Assembly (NCBI GenBank): GCA_017546665.1
Contig: JAFYSE010000012.1
Coordinates: forward strand, 1-56,995
Length of the DNA stretch: 56,995 nucleotides
Origin: Clostridia bacterium
GTDB taxonomy: Bacteria > Bacillota > Clostridia > Oscillospirales > Acutalibacteraceae
Reading direction: 5' to 3'
Shown piece by piece: positions 1-8,409 of this stretch. The translations under genes were made by a program, and so were the position numbers. Numbering within the stretch: position 1 is the stretch's first letter; each line of letters starts with the position of its first letter. A model generated the notes under the pieces. The model was given only the letters and a program-made list of their open reading frames with translations. It was not told the origin of the DNA and did not search any database.

Positions 1-34
1 GGTCAACTGCTGTATAAACAAATCCGCCTGCCAT
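1..34 (-). CDS. Transketolase C-terminal subunit (N-terminal fragment only)
   Basis: Only the first eleven codons lie in the window; they read MAGGFVYTAVD on the minus strand and the gene runs off the left edge. The start ATG follows the stop of the upstream transketolase N-terminal subunit by two bases, and an AGGAGG ribosome binding site lies inside the end of that gene, so translation is probably coupled. In bacteria with split transketolases the second gene carries the pyrimidine-binding and C-terminal domains. The identity rests on position and this short N-terminus, so it is an inference from context. Confidence 0.6.
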   Translation of the reverse strand, partial: MAGGFVYTAVD

Positions 35-36
35 AA

Positions 37-918
37 TTATTTACCCTCCTTTTCTGCTCTTGCAACTCTTGCTGCATAGTCTGCATCAAGTTCGTTATTG
101 AACTTTTCAAAGAGTGCATCGTCGATTGCACCGTAGTGCCATGTGTAGTCGCCTTCAATTGACTTGATACCTGCGCCCTTCTTTGTATCCATAAGAATAC
201 ATGTAGGAGCCTGAGGTGTTTTTGCTCTTTCGATAGCAACGTCAATAGCGTCACAAAGTTCACCAATATTGTTACCATCAACAACGATTGTGTTGAAGCC
301 GAATGCTGTCATCTTGTCAGCAAGAGGTTCAAGCTTCTTAACATCTTCTGTGTTACCGTCAATCATATTGTGGTTTCTGTCGATGAATACGATACAGTTA
401 GAAAGGTTGTAGTGATTGATTGTCATAAAGCCTTCCCAGCATGAGCCTTCGTCAAGCTCGCCGTCACCTGTAACAACGTATGTAAGGAAATCTTTATTCT
501 GAAGTCTTGCTGCAAGTGCTGTACCTGCTGCGATTGATGGTCCGTGACCGAGAGAACCTGTTGAAGCGTCAACGCCTACAACTTTGTTTGAGTCAAGGTG
601 CATACCCATTTTTGAACCTGAAAGGTTGAAAGATTTAAGCATTTCAACTGGGTTGAAGCCTTTGTCGCAAAGAACAGGAGCATAAGCGATTGCTGCGTGA
701 CCTTTTGAAAGAATGAATCTGTCACGGTCGTCCCATTTTGGGTCATCAACTTTAATGTTGAGATACTTGTGATAAAGAACTGTGAGAAGGTCCATAACAC
801 TCATACCGCCACCGAAGTGTCCGCTACCTGCCCAAACCGTTGTCTGAACGCAGAGCTTACGGAGTTCAAGGGCTTTCTTTTCGAGTGCGAGCCATTCTGC
901 TTTTGATAAATTAGCCAT
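37..918 (-). CDS. Transketolase, N-terminal (TPP-binding) subunit
   Basis: A 293-residue protein matching the thiamine-diphosphate-binding half of a split transketolase. It shows the early GHFGGG segment, LSKGHAAIAYAP, the GSLGHG loop, and the TPP/metal motif GDGELDEGSCWEG followed by an N-rich helix and FIDRN. It would transfer two-carbon ketol units together with the C-terminal subunit encoded next. I chose the ATG at 918 (MANLSKAEW) because a GGAGGG site lies just upstream, whereas the longer reading frame has no such site. It lies behind a class III aminotransferase and an SCP2-fold protein, a context that suggests a dedicated pathway rather than the housekeeping pentose phosphate enzyme, but the sugar substrate is not visible. 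Confidence 0.88.
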   Translation of the reverse strand: MANLSKAEWLALEKKALELRKLCVQTTVWAGSGHFGGGMSVMDLLTVLYHKYLNIKVDDPKWDDRDRFILSKGHAAIAYAPVLCDKGFNPVEMLKSFNLSGSKMGMHLDSNKVVGVDASTGSLGHGPSIAAGTALAARLQNKDFLTYVVTGDGELDEGSCWEGFMTINHYNLSNCIVFIDRNHNMIDGNTEDVKKLEPLADKMTAFGFNTIVVDGNNIGELCDAIDVAIERAKTPQAPTCILMDTKKGAGIKSIEGDYTWHYGAIDDALFEKFNNELDADYAARVARAEKEGK

Positions 919-974
919 AATTTTCCCTCCAAGAGATTTTATTAGAAGCGGAGTCCCCACTCCGCTATAATTTG

Positions 975-2240
975 TTATTTAAGTTCAGGGTGATTCTTTG
1001 CAACTGCTGCAAATGCATCTTCAGCAATTTCAATAGACAACTTGATATCATCTTCTGTAAGTGAAGCATTGATGAAGTGGTTGTGGTGAGATGTAATAAA
1101 CAAGCCACGGTTAACACATTCAGCAACCCATTCCTGATGAAGCATAAGGTTGTCGTCATTAGCTATTCTCAAATAGAAGAGTGCTGGTTCACCTGAAACT
1201 TTAAGGTCAAAACCGTGCTCAGCACCTGCTGCTTTAAGACCCTCTGTAAGTTGAATACCCATTCTACGGAACATAGTTGGTGTATCAAGAGCTTTCATCT
1301 TGTTGATACAAGCAACACAAGCTGCGAAAGGAACAGCACTCATCCAATAAGAGCCTGTATATGTGATGCCTGAAACAGTAGCCTTCATGTGTTCGCCACC
1401 GCAAAGGGCTGACATATTGTAGCCGTTTGCAAGAGCTTTACAGAAACAGATAAGGTCTGCCTTGAAGCCATAGTAATGGTCAGAACCTGCAAGGTCAAGA
1501 CGGAAGCCTGCACGAACGTCGTCAATGATAAGAACAACACCGTGGTCATCACACCATTTACGAACTGACTGCCAATATTCCTTAGAAGCAGGTTCGTTGT
1601 CTTTGAAGTTACCGTGGTCATAAGGCTGAGCGATAAGACCTGCGATATCACCGTTGTTGTCGTCATAAGCTTTCTGGAGAGCATCTAAATCCCACCAAGG
1701 GCAGATGATGTTGTTAGCAACGTCTTCAGGAGTGATACCTGGGTAGTCGATTTTCTGTGCCCATGGGAAATCTCCATGGTAGTAATATTTCAAGAAGATA
1801 ATCTTCTTTTTATGTGTATGTGCTCTTGCTGCCATTGTTGCAAGAGTTGTTGTGTCTGAACCATTTTTGCAGAAGAAAGCCCAGTCAGCACAAGCTACTG
1901 TGTCAACAAGTGTTTCTGCACATTCAACCATTACTTTGCCAGGTGCAGTAACACAGTTACCGAGCTTCAACTGTTTCATAGCTGCAGCATCAACGTCAGG
2001 GTCATTGTAACCGAGAACGTTAGGGCCATAAGCACACATATAGTCGATATATCTGTTGCCGTCAACGTCCCAGAAATATGAGCCCTGTGCTTTTTCTGAG
2101 AAAGAAGGCCATCTGTTAACAGGAATCCACTGACCCTCTGCAGGTCCTAAATGACCGTAAATGCCACCAGGAATAACCTTTGATGCCTGCTCAAACATTT
2201 CACGGCTTTTTGTTGTGTTATATAATGGGAATTTACTCAT
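975..2240 (-). CDS. PLP-dependent class III aminotransferase (glutamate-1-semialdehyde aminomutase-like)
   Basis: A 421-residue fold-type I PLP enzyme. It resembles the glutamate-1-semialdehyde aminomutase branch of class III: VIPGGIYGHLGP near the N-terminus, WDVDGNRYIDYMCAYGPNVLG, the NGSDTTTLA cofactor phosphate region, the DDVRAGFR aspartate region, and the Schiff-base lysine near residue 268 in CKALANGYNMSALCGG. The start has a GGAGGA site upstream. It is a specialised paralogue rather than the tetrapyrrole enzyme: no heme genes lie nearby and it sits between an SCP2-fold protein and a split transketolase. It probably moves an amino group onto a keto or aldehyde compound made or used by the transketolase; the substrate is unknown. 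Confidence 0.82.
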   Translation of the reverse strand: MSKFPLYNTTKSREMFEQASKVIPGGIYGHLGPAEGQWIPVNRWPSFSEKAQGSYFWDVDGNRYIDYMCAYGPNVLGYNDPDVDAAAMKQLKLGNCVTAPGKVMVECAETLVDTVACADWAFFCKNGSDTTTLATMAARAHTHKKKIIFLKYYYHGDFPWAQKIDYPGITPEDVANNIICPWWDLDALQKAYDDNNGDIAGLIAQPYDHGNFKDNEPASKEYWQSVRKWCDDHGVVLIIDDVRAGFRLDLAGSDHYYGFKADLICFCKALANGYNMSALCGGEHMKATVSGITYTGSYWMSAVPFAACVACINKMKALDTPTMFRRMGIQLTEGLKAAGAEHGFDLKVSGEPALFYLRIANDDNLMLHQEWVAECVNRGLFITSHHNHFINASLTEDDIKLSIEIAEDAFAAVAKNHPELK

Positions 2241-2253
2241 TTTTTCGTCCTCC

Positions 2254-3018
2254 TTATGCTAAGTATAATCCAACTCTATCAAGGATACGGTTTACGTTGT
2301 CAACCATTGAAATAAGACCACGGATTGTGATGTTACCGTTACCTACATGGTCGATAGAGTTAACTGTACCTGCAAAGAGTGCGTTTGCAAGTTCAATGTC
2401 GCAGAATTCCATAATTGCACGAGGTTTTTCAGGAGCCTGTTTAATTGTGATAAGGTGATTATCCTTAACACGAATTGTTGCATAAACAGTGTCCTTAATG
2501 CTAACCTGAATATCACCGTCAACAATGTTTGATGCGCTGAATTTACCGATAGAATCCTGATTGCCAATCTGTGAAATAGCAACTGCAACTGTGTAGAAGG
2601 TGCAGAGTGTGTTAAGACGGAAAAAGTCAGGGTCCTTAAGTGCTTCTGCAGATGGACGCATAACTTCAGTAAGTCTGTCTGTCAAAGCTGTAAAAGTCTT
2701 TAAAAGGAAGTTAACCTTTGTAAGACCCTTTGTTGGAATAGGTGTAACAACACCGTCGATAATTTTGTTGAATTTGTCGCAAGATGCTACAGGGATTTTA
2801 ATATCACACTTGCTGTTGACGCCATCTTCCATACGGCATCCCTTAGAAGAGAATGTAAGTGTTGCACTTGGACCACCTTTAACGTCAAATGCTACAGAAA
2901 CAGGATTTTCAAGAGTTGAAATGATTTCTTTAGCTTTGTCGTCAAGTTCGCAAAGGTTTTCCAATGTGCCGAGAACTGCATACATATTTATGTAAGCTAA
3001 TGTTCTTGCGTCAGTCAT
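2254..3018 (-). CDS. Tandem SCP2-like sterol-carrier-fold protein
   Basis: A 254-residue soluble protein. Two stretches look like SCP2 folds: roughly residues 35-130 (VSVAFDVKGGPSATLTF followed by a helical ITDGV-like part) and roughly 155-254 (DIQVSIKDTVYATIRVKDN, then AIMEFCDIELANALFAGTVNSIDHVGNGNITIRG, the usual SCP2 pattern of strands, a helix and a final IxIxG strand). SCP2 domains bind hydrophobic ligands. I chose the ATG at 3018 because of the AAGGAGG site; the upstream ATG has none. It is the first visible gene of the minus-strand operon with the aminotransferase and transketolase. There is no signal peptide or membrane segment. The fold call is from pattern and the function is unknown. 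Confidence 0.55.
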   Translation of the reverse strand: MTDARTLAYINMYAVLGTLENLCELDDKAKEIISTLENPVSVAFDVKGGPSATLTFSSKGCRMEDGVNSKCDIKIPVASCDKFNKIIDGVVTPIPTKGLTKVNFLLKTFTALTDRLTEVMRPSAEALKDPDFFRLNTLCTFYTVAVAISQIGNQDSIGKFSASNIVDGDIQVSIKDTVYATIRVKDNHLITIKQAPEKPRAIMEFCDIELANALFAGTVNSIDHVGNGNITIRGLISMVDNVNRILDRVGLYLA

Positions 3019-3079
3019 TTTGAACGCCTCCTTAATCATATTTCAGTATAACTAAATTAAGAAATTTATATACATATTA

Positions 3080-3108
3080 AGAATATCAAAAAAAGCCATA
3101 TAAATCAA
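3080..3108 (-). promoter_or_regulatory. Candidate sigma-A promoter for the SCP2/aminotransferase/transketolase operon
   Basis: On the minus strand TTGATT (3108-3103) and TATTCT (3085-3080) are separated by 17 bases, about 60 bases ahead of the ATG at 3018. The -10 match is moderate and the region is very AT-rich, so this is tentative. Confidence 0.35.
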
Positions 3109-3159
3109 GGAAAATACCCAAAATTTTCACAAAAAGTTAATGATTTTTTTTAACTTATA

Positions 3160-3168
3160 TGTTATAAT
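3160..3168 (+). promoter_or_regulatory. Extended -10 promoter for secA
   Basis: TGTTATAAT is a perfect extended -10 element about 95 bases ahead of the secA start. No good -35 is seen at 16-18 bases, which is common for extended -10 promoters. The implied leader is about 85 bases. Confidence 0.5.
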
Positions 3169-3260
3169 GTTACCAAATTAACAATGGGTTAGTTTGAGCA
3201 ATTACAAAAAAGCTTAATTTTCCCTGTAAGACGACAGAATTCGGAAAGGATAGATATAAA

Positions 3261-5990
3261 ATGGGTTTGTTTAAAAAACTATTCGGTGATTATTCTTCAA
3301 GAGAAATTAAGAGAGTTATCCCGATTCAAAAACAGGTTTTAGCACTTGAAGAAGAGTATAAAGCACTTACTGATGCACAACTTCAGGCTAAAACTCCTGA
3401 ATTTAAAGAAAGACTTAAAAATGGTGAAACTCTTGACGATATTTTGCCTGAGGCATTTGCTGCTTGTAGAGAAGCATCTGCCCGTGTTTTGAATATGCGT
3501 CATTTTCCCGTACAGATTATCGGTGGTATCGTTCTTCATCAGGGTAGAATTGCCGAAATGAGAACAGGTGAAGGTAAAACTCTTGTGGCAACACTTCCTG
3601 CATACCTTAATGCTCTTTCAGGTAAGGGTGTTCACGTTGTTACAGTAAATGATTATCTTGCTCGTCGTGACTCTGAATGGATGGGTAAGCTTTATCGCTT
3701 TATGGGTCTTACAGTAGGTCTTATTGTTCACGACCTTGATGGTGAAGAAAGACGAGAAGCGTATGCTTGTGACATCACTTACGGTACAAACAACGAAATG
3801 GGCTTTGACTATCTTCGTGATAATATGGTTATTTACGCAGAACAGAGAGTTCAGCGTGGACATAATTTTGCAATCGTGGACGAGGTTGACTCAATCCTCA
3901 TTGACGAGGCAAGAACTCCATTGATTATTTCAGGTATGGGAGATAAGTCCAACGAGCTTTACAAGGTAGCAAACGACTTTGCAAAACGCCTTAAAATGTA
4001 TGTCGTTAAAGAAATTGACTCAAAGCAGGGAATTGAAAATACTGTTCCTGATGAGTATGATTATGTAGTTGACGAAAAGAGTAAAACAGCATCTCTCACA
4101 CAGGGCGGTATCAAAAAGGCTGAAAAAGCATTTGGTGTTGAAAATCTTGCAGATGTTGAAAACCTTACTCTCCAGCATCATCTTGACCTTGCCATTAAGG
4201 CAATCGGCGTTATGAAGCGTGATGTTGACTATGTTGTAAAAGACGGTCAGGTGCTTATTGTTGACGAGTTCACAGGTCGTATTATGTTGGGTCGTCGTTA
4301 TTCGGACGGTCTTCATCAGGCTATTGAAGCAAAGGAAAATGTTAAGGTTGAAAGAGAGTCAAAAACTCTTGCCACAATCACTTTCCAGAACTATTTCCGT
4401 CAATACACAAAGCTTTCAGGTATGACAGGTACAGCTATGACAGAAAGTGTGGAATTTCAAGAAATTTACAACCTTGATGTTATTGAAATTCCAACAAATA
4501 AGCCAATGATTCGTAAGGATGAAGAAGATGTTCTTTACAAAACAGAGGCTATGAAATACAAGGCAATCATTGAACAGATTCTTGAATGTAATAAGAGTGG
4601 TCAGCCCGTACTTGTAGGTACAACCAATATTGAAAAGAGTGAGCTTTTAAGTAAGGCACTTAAAAAGTTTGGTATTAAGCATAATGTTCTTAATGCTAAA
4701 TATCACGAAAAAGAAGCAGAAATTATTGCTCAAGCAGGTTCGTTAGGTGCAGTTACTATTGCAACAAATATGGCAGGTCGTGGTACTGACATTATCCTCG
4801 GTGGTAACCCTGACTATATGGCTCGTGCTGAAATGAGAAGACTTGAGTTTACTGAAGAACTTATTGCTGAAGCAACGGGCTTTGCAGAAACTGATAATAC
4901 GGATATTATTGAAGCAAGAAACACATATCGTGAGCTTGAAAAGAAGTATAAAGAGCAGTTAAAGGACGAGGCAGATAAAGTTCGTGAAGCAGGTGGCTTG
5001 TTCATTATTGGTACTGAACGTCACGAATCACGTCGAATTGATAATCAGCTTCGTGGTCGTGCAGGACGTCAGGGCGACCCTGGACGCAGTAAGTTCTATC
5101 TCTCTGCTGAAGACGAATTGCTTCGACTTTTCGCAGGTGACCGTTTCTATAATATTCTTGATGCCTTCAAGAGTGCAGCCGACCTTCCTATTGAAGCAAA
5201 AATCTTTTCAGGAACAATAGAAAATGCACAGAAAAAGGTAGAAGGTAACCATTTTGCTGCTCGTCGTAATGTTCTTAAGTTTGACGATGTTATGAACGAA
5301 CAGAGAAAGAAGATTTATGAACAGAGAAATCAGGTTCTTGACGGATTTGATATTCACGGTGCAATTCTCAAAATGTTTGACGGATATTTTGAAGAAATGG
5401 TTGATTTCTACTGTCCTGACTCACAGTCACCTGATGAATGGAACAGAGCAGGTCTTGTGAAGAAACTTCAATATCTTGCAGAAGAGGGACTTGAAGAGAA
5501 ATTTAATACAAATAAAGAATATAAAGATTATTTCTACAACAAGGCTATGGATATTTATAATGCTAAGTCAGAGGAATATGGCGAGGCTATTATGGCAGAG
5601 CTTGAGAGAAAAGTTCTTTTACGTAATGTTGACCAGCGTTGGATGGACCATCTTGATGCGATGGAAGAATTAAAACGAGGAATTTACCTTCGTTCTTATG
5701 CTCAGCAAGACCCTGTTGTGGCATTCCGTATGGAAAGCTTCGATATGTTTGACGAAATGACTTCCCTTATTCGTGAAGGAACAGTTACAACTCTTACACT
5801 TTTCCGTTTAAGAAGTGAAGAGGATGTTAAGCGTGAGCAAACAGCAAAAATTACTGCAACAAGCGGTGCTTCTGACGGTAGCGAAAAGAAACAGCCGGTT
5901 AAAAAGGGACAAAAAGTAGGCAGAAATGACCCTTGTCCTTGCGGTAGTGGTAAGAAGTACAAGAAGTGCTGTGGTGCTAACGAAAACTGA
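3261..5990 (+). CDS. secA: Preprotein translocase ATPase SecA
   Basis: A full-length 909-residue SecA, the motor that drives preproteins through SecYEG. The sequence shows the Walker A box MRTGEGKTL at about 100-108, [19 protein letters not shown] (Walker B region), [22 protein letters not shown], the [20 protein letters not shown] helicase motif, [22 protein letters not shown] (motif VI) and a C-terminal zinc-binding tail with [13 protein letters not shown], which in relatives binds SecB or the ribosome. The start has a GGAAAGGA site. It is followed after about 30 bases by two membrane-protein genes on the same strand, so they may be transcribed together. Confidence 0.98.
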   Translation: MGLFKKLFGDYSSREIKRVIPIQKQVLALEEEYKALTDAQLQAKTPEFKERLKNGETLDDILPEAFAACREASARVLNMRHFPVQIIGGIVLHQGRIAEMRTGEGKTLVATLPAYLNALSGKGVHVVTVNDYLARRDSEWMGKLYRFMGLTVGLIVHDLDGEERREAYACDITYGTNNEMGFDYLRDNMVIYAEQRVQRGHNFAIVDEVDSILIDEARTPLIISGMGDKSNELYKVANDFAKRLKMYVVKEIDSKQGIENTVPDEYDYVVDEKSKTASLTQGGIKKAEKAFGVENLADVENLTLQHHLDLAIKAIGVMKRDVDYVVKDGQVLIVDEFTGRIMLGRRYSDGLHQAIEAKENVKVERESKTLATITFQNYFRQYTKLSGMTGTAMTESVEFQEIYNLDVIEIPTNKPMIRKDEEDVLYKTEAMKYKAIIEQILECNKSGQPVLVGTTNIEKSELLSKALKKFGIKHNVLNAKYHEKEAEIIAQAGSLGAVTIATNMAGRGTDIILGGNPDYMARAEMRRLEFTEELIAEATGFAETDNTDIIEARNTYRELEKKYKEQLKDEADKVREAGGLFIIGTERHESRRIDNQLRGRAGRQGDPGRSKFYLSAEDELLRLFAGDRFYNILDAFKSAADLPIEAKIFSGTIENAQKKVEGNHFAARRNVLKFDDVMNEQRKKIYEQRNQVLDGFDIHGAILKMFDGYFEEMVDFYCPDSQSPDEWNRAGLVKKLQYLAEEGLEEKFNTNKEYKDYFYNKAMDIYNAKSEEYGEAIMAELERKVLLRNVDQRWMDHLDAMEELKRGIYLRSYAQQDPVVAFRMESFDMFDEMTSLIREGTVTTLTLFRLRSEEDVKREQTAKITATSGASDGSEKKQPVKKGQKVGRNDPCPCGSGKKYKKCCGANEN

Positions 5991-6021
5991 TTGCTATAAA
6001 TAAGCCAAAGGAGGAATAACC

Positions 6022-7560
6022 TTGGACGAGAATAAAGAAAAATTGGATGGTCAGCAACCGGATGTTGAAACTGACGACCTCAAACAAGAAATGGAAGACC
6101 TAGCTCGAATCTTCAAGGAAGAGCTTGATAAGACCAAGCAGGAAGCTGAAGAGTTAGCAATAGAAGAATTAGAGGTGGAGGGCTATAATCCACAAAAGGT
6201 TTCAAAGGATGACTCAAACAAAAAGTCTGATGAAGAGCTTTGCGAGTATTGTGGTGAAAGAGCAAGAGGGACAGAAAAAAATCCAAAAAGTCCTTATTGT
6301 CAGGAATGTGAGAGCCTTTTAGAGAAATGTCCTTATGATTATAAAGGCATAATTGCCGTTCTTGTAATTGCTTGTATTACCATTGGTGCTATGTTCTGTT
6401 TTGCAGTTAATATGCCGATTTTCTCAATTATGAAAAAAGCAGATAAGGCTGCAACAGAAAACAAAATCTTTACTGCTTTGATTGAATACGAATCAGCATT
6501 GGAGTTTGTTGAAAACAAGGAAACAGACCATACCTTCTATAACCTTCACGAAAAAAGAATTGAGTTATATTACGACCTTGGAAATATTGATTCTGTGAAT
6601 TATGAGATTGAGACATATCTTAAGGAAGATGACCTTAAACTTCCACTTTTCAAGGATACAAGAGAAATTGTCAGCGATATTGAAGCTATGGAAGCAACAA
6701 GCGTCATTATCGGTCAGCATGTGGATTTGAATGTGATTTCTGAAAAGAATTATCAGGAAACTCTTGATGAATTGGATAAGCTCATTGGCAAGAAAATCTA
6801 TGTAAAAGGTAATGTTTACAATGATAGTACTAATGAAAGCTTTACTCCTGACGGTACAGAAACAGTTTATGATGTTGATGCGGGTTGGGTTTATATTGCT
6901 AAATATCAGGCATCCGTTCTTCTTGAAAAAGAAGCAAAGGATTATGTGGATGATATGGAAAAAGCAGTTGAGTCTTCCGAGTTTATGAAGAGTCTTGCAG
7001 GATATATGTTGGCAGATGCTTATGTTAAAGTGGGTCAATACGACAAAGCAGAATCATTGGCAAAAGACCTTAAAGAAATTAACTGTGAGGCAACTGACTA
7101 TTATCTTATAATGTCATTGGTATCACGTTATCGTGACAAGGATTACAATAAGGCTATTGAATATACTGAACAAGGTGTAAAGGCATTGGAAGAAAGTTCA
7201 GGAGAAACTGCTTTTGTAATGCGTTATAGTCCTGTTCTTTTAATGCAAAAGGGCATTAACCTTATTATGTTGGATAAAAATGATGAGGCAGTTGATTCAA
7301 TCAACGACTGTTGTTATGCTTTGGCAGAAACATATATTGATTCCTATACAACAATGATTGTTCAGTATCCACAGGCTTGGGAAATTGCAGCTCTTGTATC
7401 ACTTCAGGTAGGGGACAACGATAACTATAAGGCTATGGAAGAAAATCTTAAGCAAACAGTTGAAGATACTAAACAGTATGAGTTAGACTTGGCTGATTTA
7501 AAATCGGGTGCAAAAACACTCAAAAATCTTGTGGAAAGTGGAAGGTATGATTTAATATGA
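6022..7560 (+). CDS. Zinc-ribbon, single-pass membrane protein with TPR-like repeats
   Basis: A 512-residue protein I do not recognise. It starts at TTG, chosen for the AAAGGAGG site eight bases upstream. Residues 1-70 are acidic and probably coiled. A CxxC zinc-ribbon-like segment follows (CEYCG, then YCQEC) at about 73-100, one transmembrane helix lies at about 112-135, and the long C-terminal part is helical and TPR-like (KAATENKIFTALIEYESALE, GYMLADAYVKVGQYDKAESLAKDL, YNKAIEYTEQGVKALEE), predicted outside the membrane. It lies 31 bases after secA and overlaps the next gene by four bases (ATGA), which suggests translational coupling with that membrane protein and perhaps a role at the membrane. 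A link to secretion is inference from position only. Confidence 0.7.
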   Translation: MDENKEKLDGQQPDVETDDLKQEMEDLARIFKEELDKTKQEAEELAIEELEVEGYNPQKVSKDDSNKKSDEELCEYCGERARGTEKNPKSPYCQECESLLEKCPYDYKGIIAVLVIACITIGAMFCFAVNMPIFSIMKKADKAATENKIFTALIEYESALEFVENKETDHTFYNLHEKRIELYYDLGNIDSVNYEIETYLKEDDLKLPLFKDTREIVSDIEAMEATSVIIGQHVDLNVISEKNYQETLDELDKLIGKKIYVKGNVYNDSTNESFTPDGTETVYDVDAGWVYIAKYQASVLLEKEAKDYVDDMEKAVESSEFMKSLAGYMLADAYVKVGQYDKAESLAKDLKEINCEATDYYLIMSLVSRYRDKDYNKAIEYTEQGVKALEESSGETAFVMRYSPVLLMQKGINLIMLDKNDEAVDSINDCCYALAETYIDSYTTMIVQYPQAWEIAALVSLQVGDNDNYKAMEENLKQTVEDTKQYELDLADLKSGAKTLKNLVESGRYDLI

Positions 7561-8111
7561 GAATAATTTATGTAATAATCAAAACTTTGACACTTCCGGG
7601 TGCAATGCTTCATGCTTTCTTTGAGCATTTATGTTGTAGAACATCGAAAATTATTATTGACGACGAACGAGTAGTACGTTTTGATGAAATGATGTCACAC
7701 GTTGACCACGACCTTGCAAAAAGAAAAGGACCAAGCTTTGATATATGCTTTATTCCGTTTTTCTTCAATCTTGTTATAGGCAGTATGATTCTTATGTACG
7801 GCTCTGTTTCAATTATCTATTTCGGAAGACTTGCAGATATCTTCGGTTGGGTTTGTCTTTATTTGGGAATTGCACTTTTGACAAACATCTTCCCACAAAT
7901 TGAAGATGTTATGATGTTGAAGGAAAACTATTTTCTTAACAACGAAAAGAAAATCAGCAAGGTTTTTGTAGCACCTTTCTATGGTATCTTCTGGCTCGGT
8001 GCAAGACTTGAAAAGTTTAGTCTTACTCTTGTAACATCAGTCGCATTCGCATTTGTAATGCCATATATTTTAGGTCTTTTCGTACCTGCAATTTATAATG
8101 CAATAAAATAA
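7557..8111 (+). CDS. Conserved membrane protein of unknown function
   Basis: A 184-residue protein with about three or four hydrophobic segments (around residues 68-92, 93-118 and 140-184) after a soluble N-terminal part. The N-terminus TLPGAMLHAFFEHLCCR and the stretch FDEMMSHVDHDLAKRKGPSFDICFIPFFFN look like a conserved family, judging from similar proteins in clostridia, but I know of no function. It overlaps the preceding zinc-ribbon/TPR gene by four bases and is followed by a strong terminator, so it ends the secA transcription unit. Confidence 0.65.
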   Translation: MRIIYVIIKTLTLPGAMLHAFFEHLCCRTSKIIIDDERVVRFDEMMSHVDHDLAKRKGPSFDICFIPFFFNLVIGSMILMYGSVSIIYFGRLADIFGWVCLYLGIALLTNIFPQIEDVMMLKENYFLNNEKKISKVFVAPFYGIFWLGARLEKFSLTLVTSVAFAFVMPYILGLFVPAIYNAIK

Positions 8112-8125
8112 AAATGGATATAAAT

Positions 8126-8158
8126 AAACCTCGGGTTATCACCGAGGTTTGTTTTTTT
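8126..8158 (+). terminator. Rho-independent terminator of the secA unit
   Basis: AAACCTCGG (8126-8134) pairs with CCGAGGTTT (8142-8150) around a seven-base loop, followed by GTTTTTTT. It lies 15 bases after the stop of the membrane protein. Confidence 0.9.
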
Positions 8159-8405
8159 ATTCTTCTTTTGTTTTACCATATTTTTCGTTTCTCTTTGCAA
8201 CGCGTTTTTCACGAATTTTTTCAAATGCAATTTCGCTCACAATAAAAAGCACAATTACAAGAATAGCAAAGAAAATACGAATAGGAGTAACTGTTAAATC
8301 GTTTGAATACTTAACTGTTTTTTCAGCATAAGCCATAACAGTAAATGCAAGGCATAAAATTACTGAAAACAGTAGGGTATTCAATTTTTTTATGCCTTTT
8401 GTCAT
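8157..8405 (-). CDS. Small membrane protein with signal-like N-terminus
   Basis: An 82-residue protein. Residues 8-27 form a signal peptide or transmembrane helix ending in AYA, and residues 42-60 (IRIFFAILVIVLFIVSEIAF) form a second helix, followed by a highly charged cytoplasmic tail (KIREKRVAKRNEKYGKTKEE). It starts four bases after the aspS stop with AGAGGAA upstream, so it is the last gene of the mgsA/hisS/aspS direction. The function is not recognised. Confidence 0.6.
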   Translation of the reverse strand: MTKGIKKLNTLLFSVILCLAFTVMAYAEKTVKYSNDLTVTPIRIFFAILVIVLFIVSEIAFEKIREKRVAKRNEKYGKTKEE

Positions 8406-8409
8406 TTGT

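Noticed and set aside
6565-7038. 157-codon open frame antisense to the zinc-ribbon/TPR gene
   Set aside because: It is a shadow of the sense gene with low-complexity Ile/Phe/His content and no ribosome site; the sense gene has clear domains and a good start.
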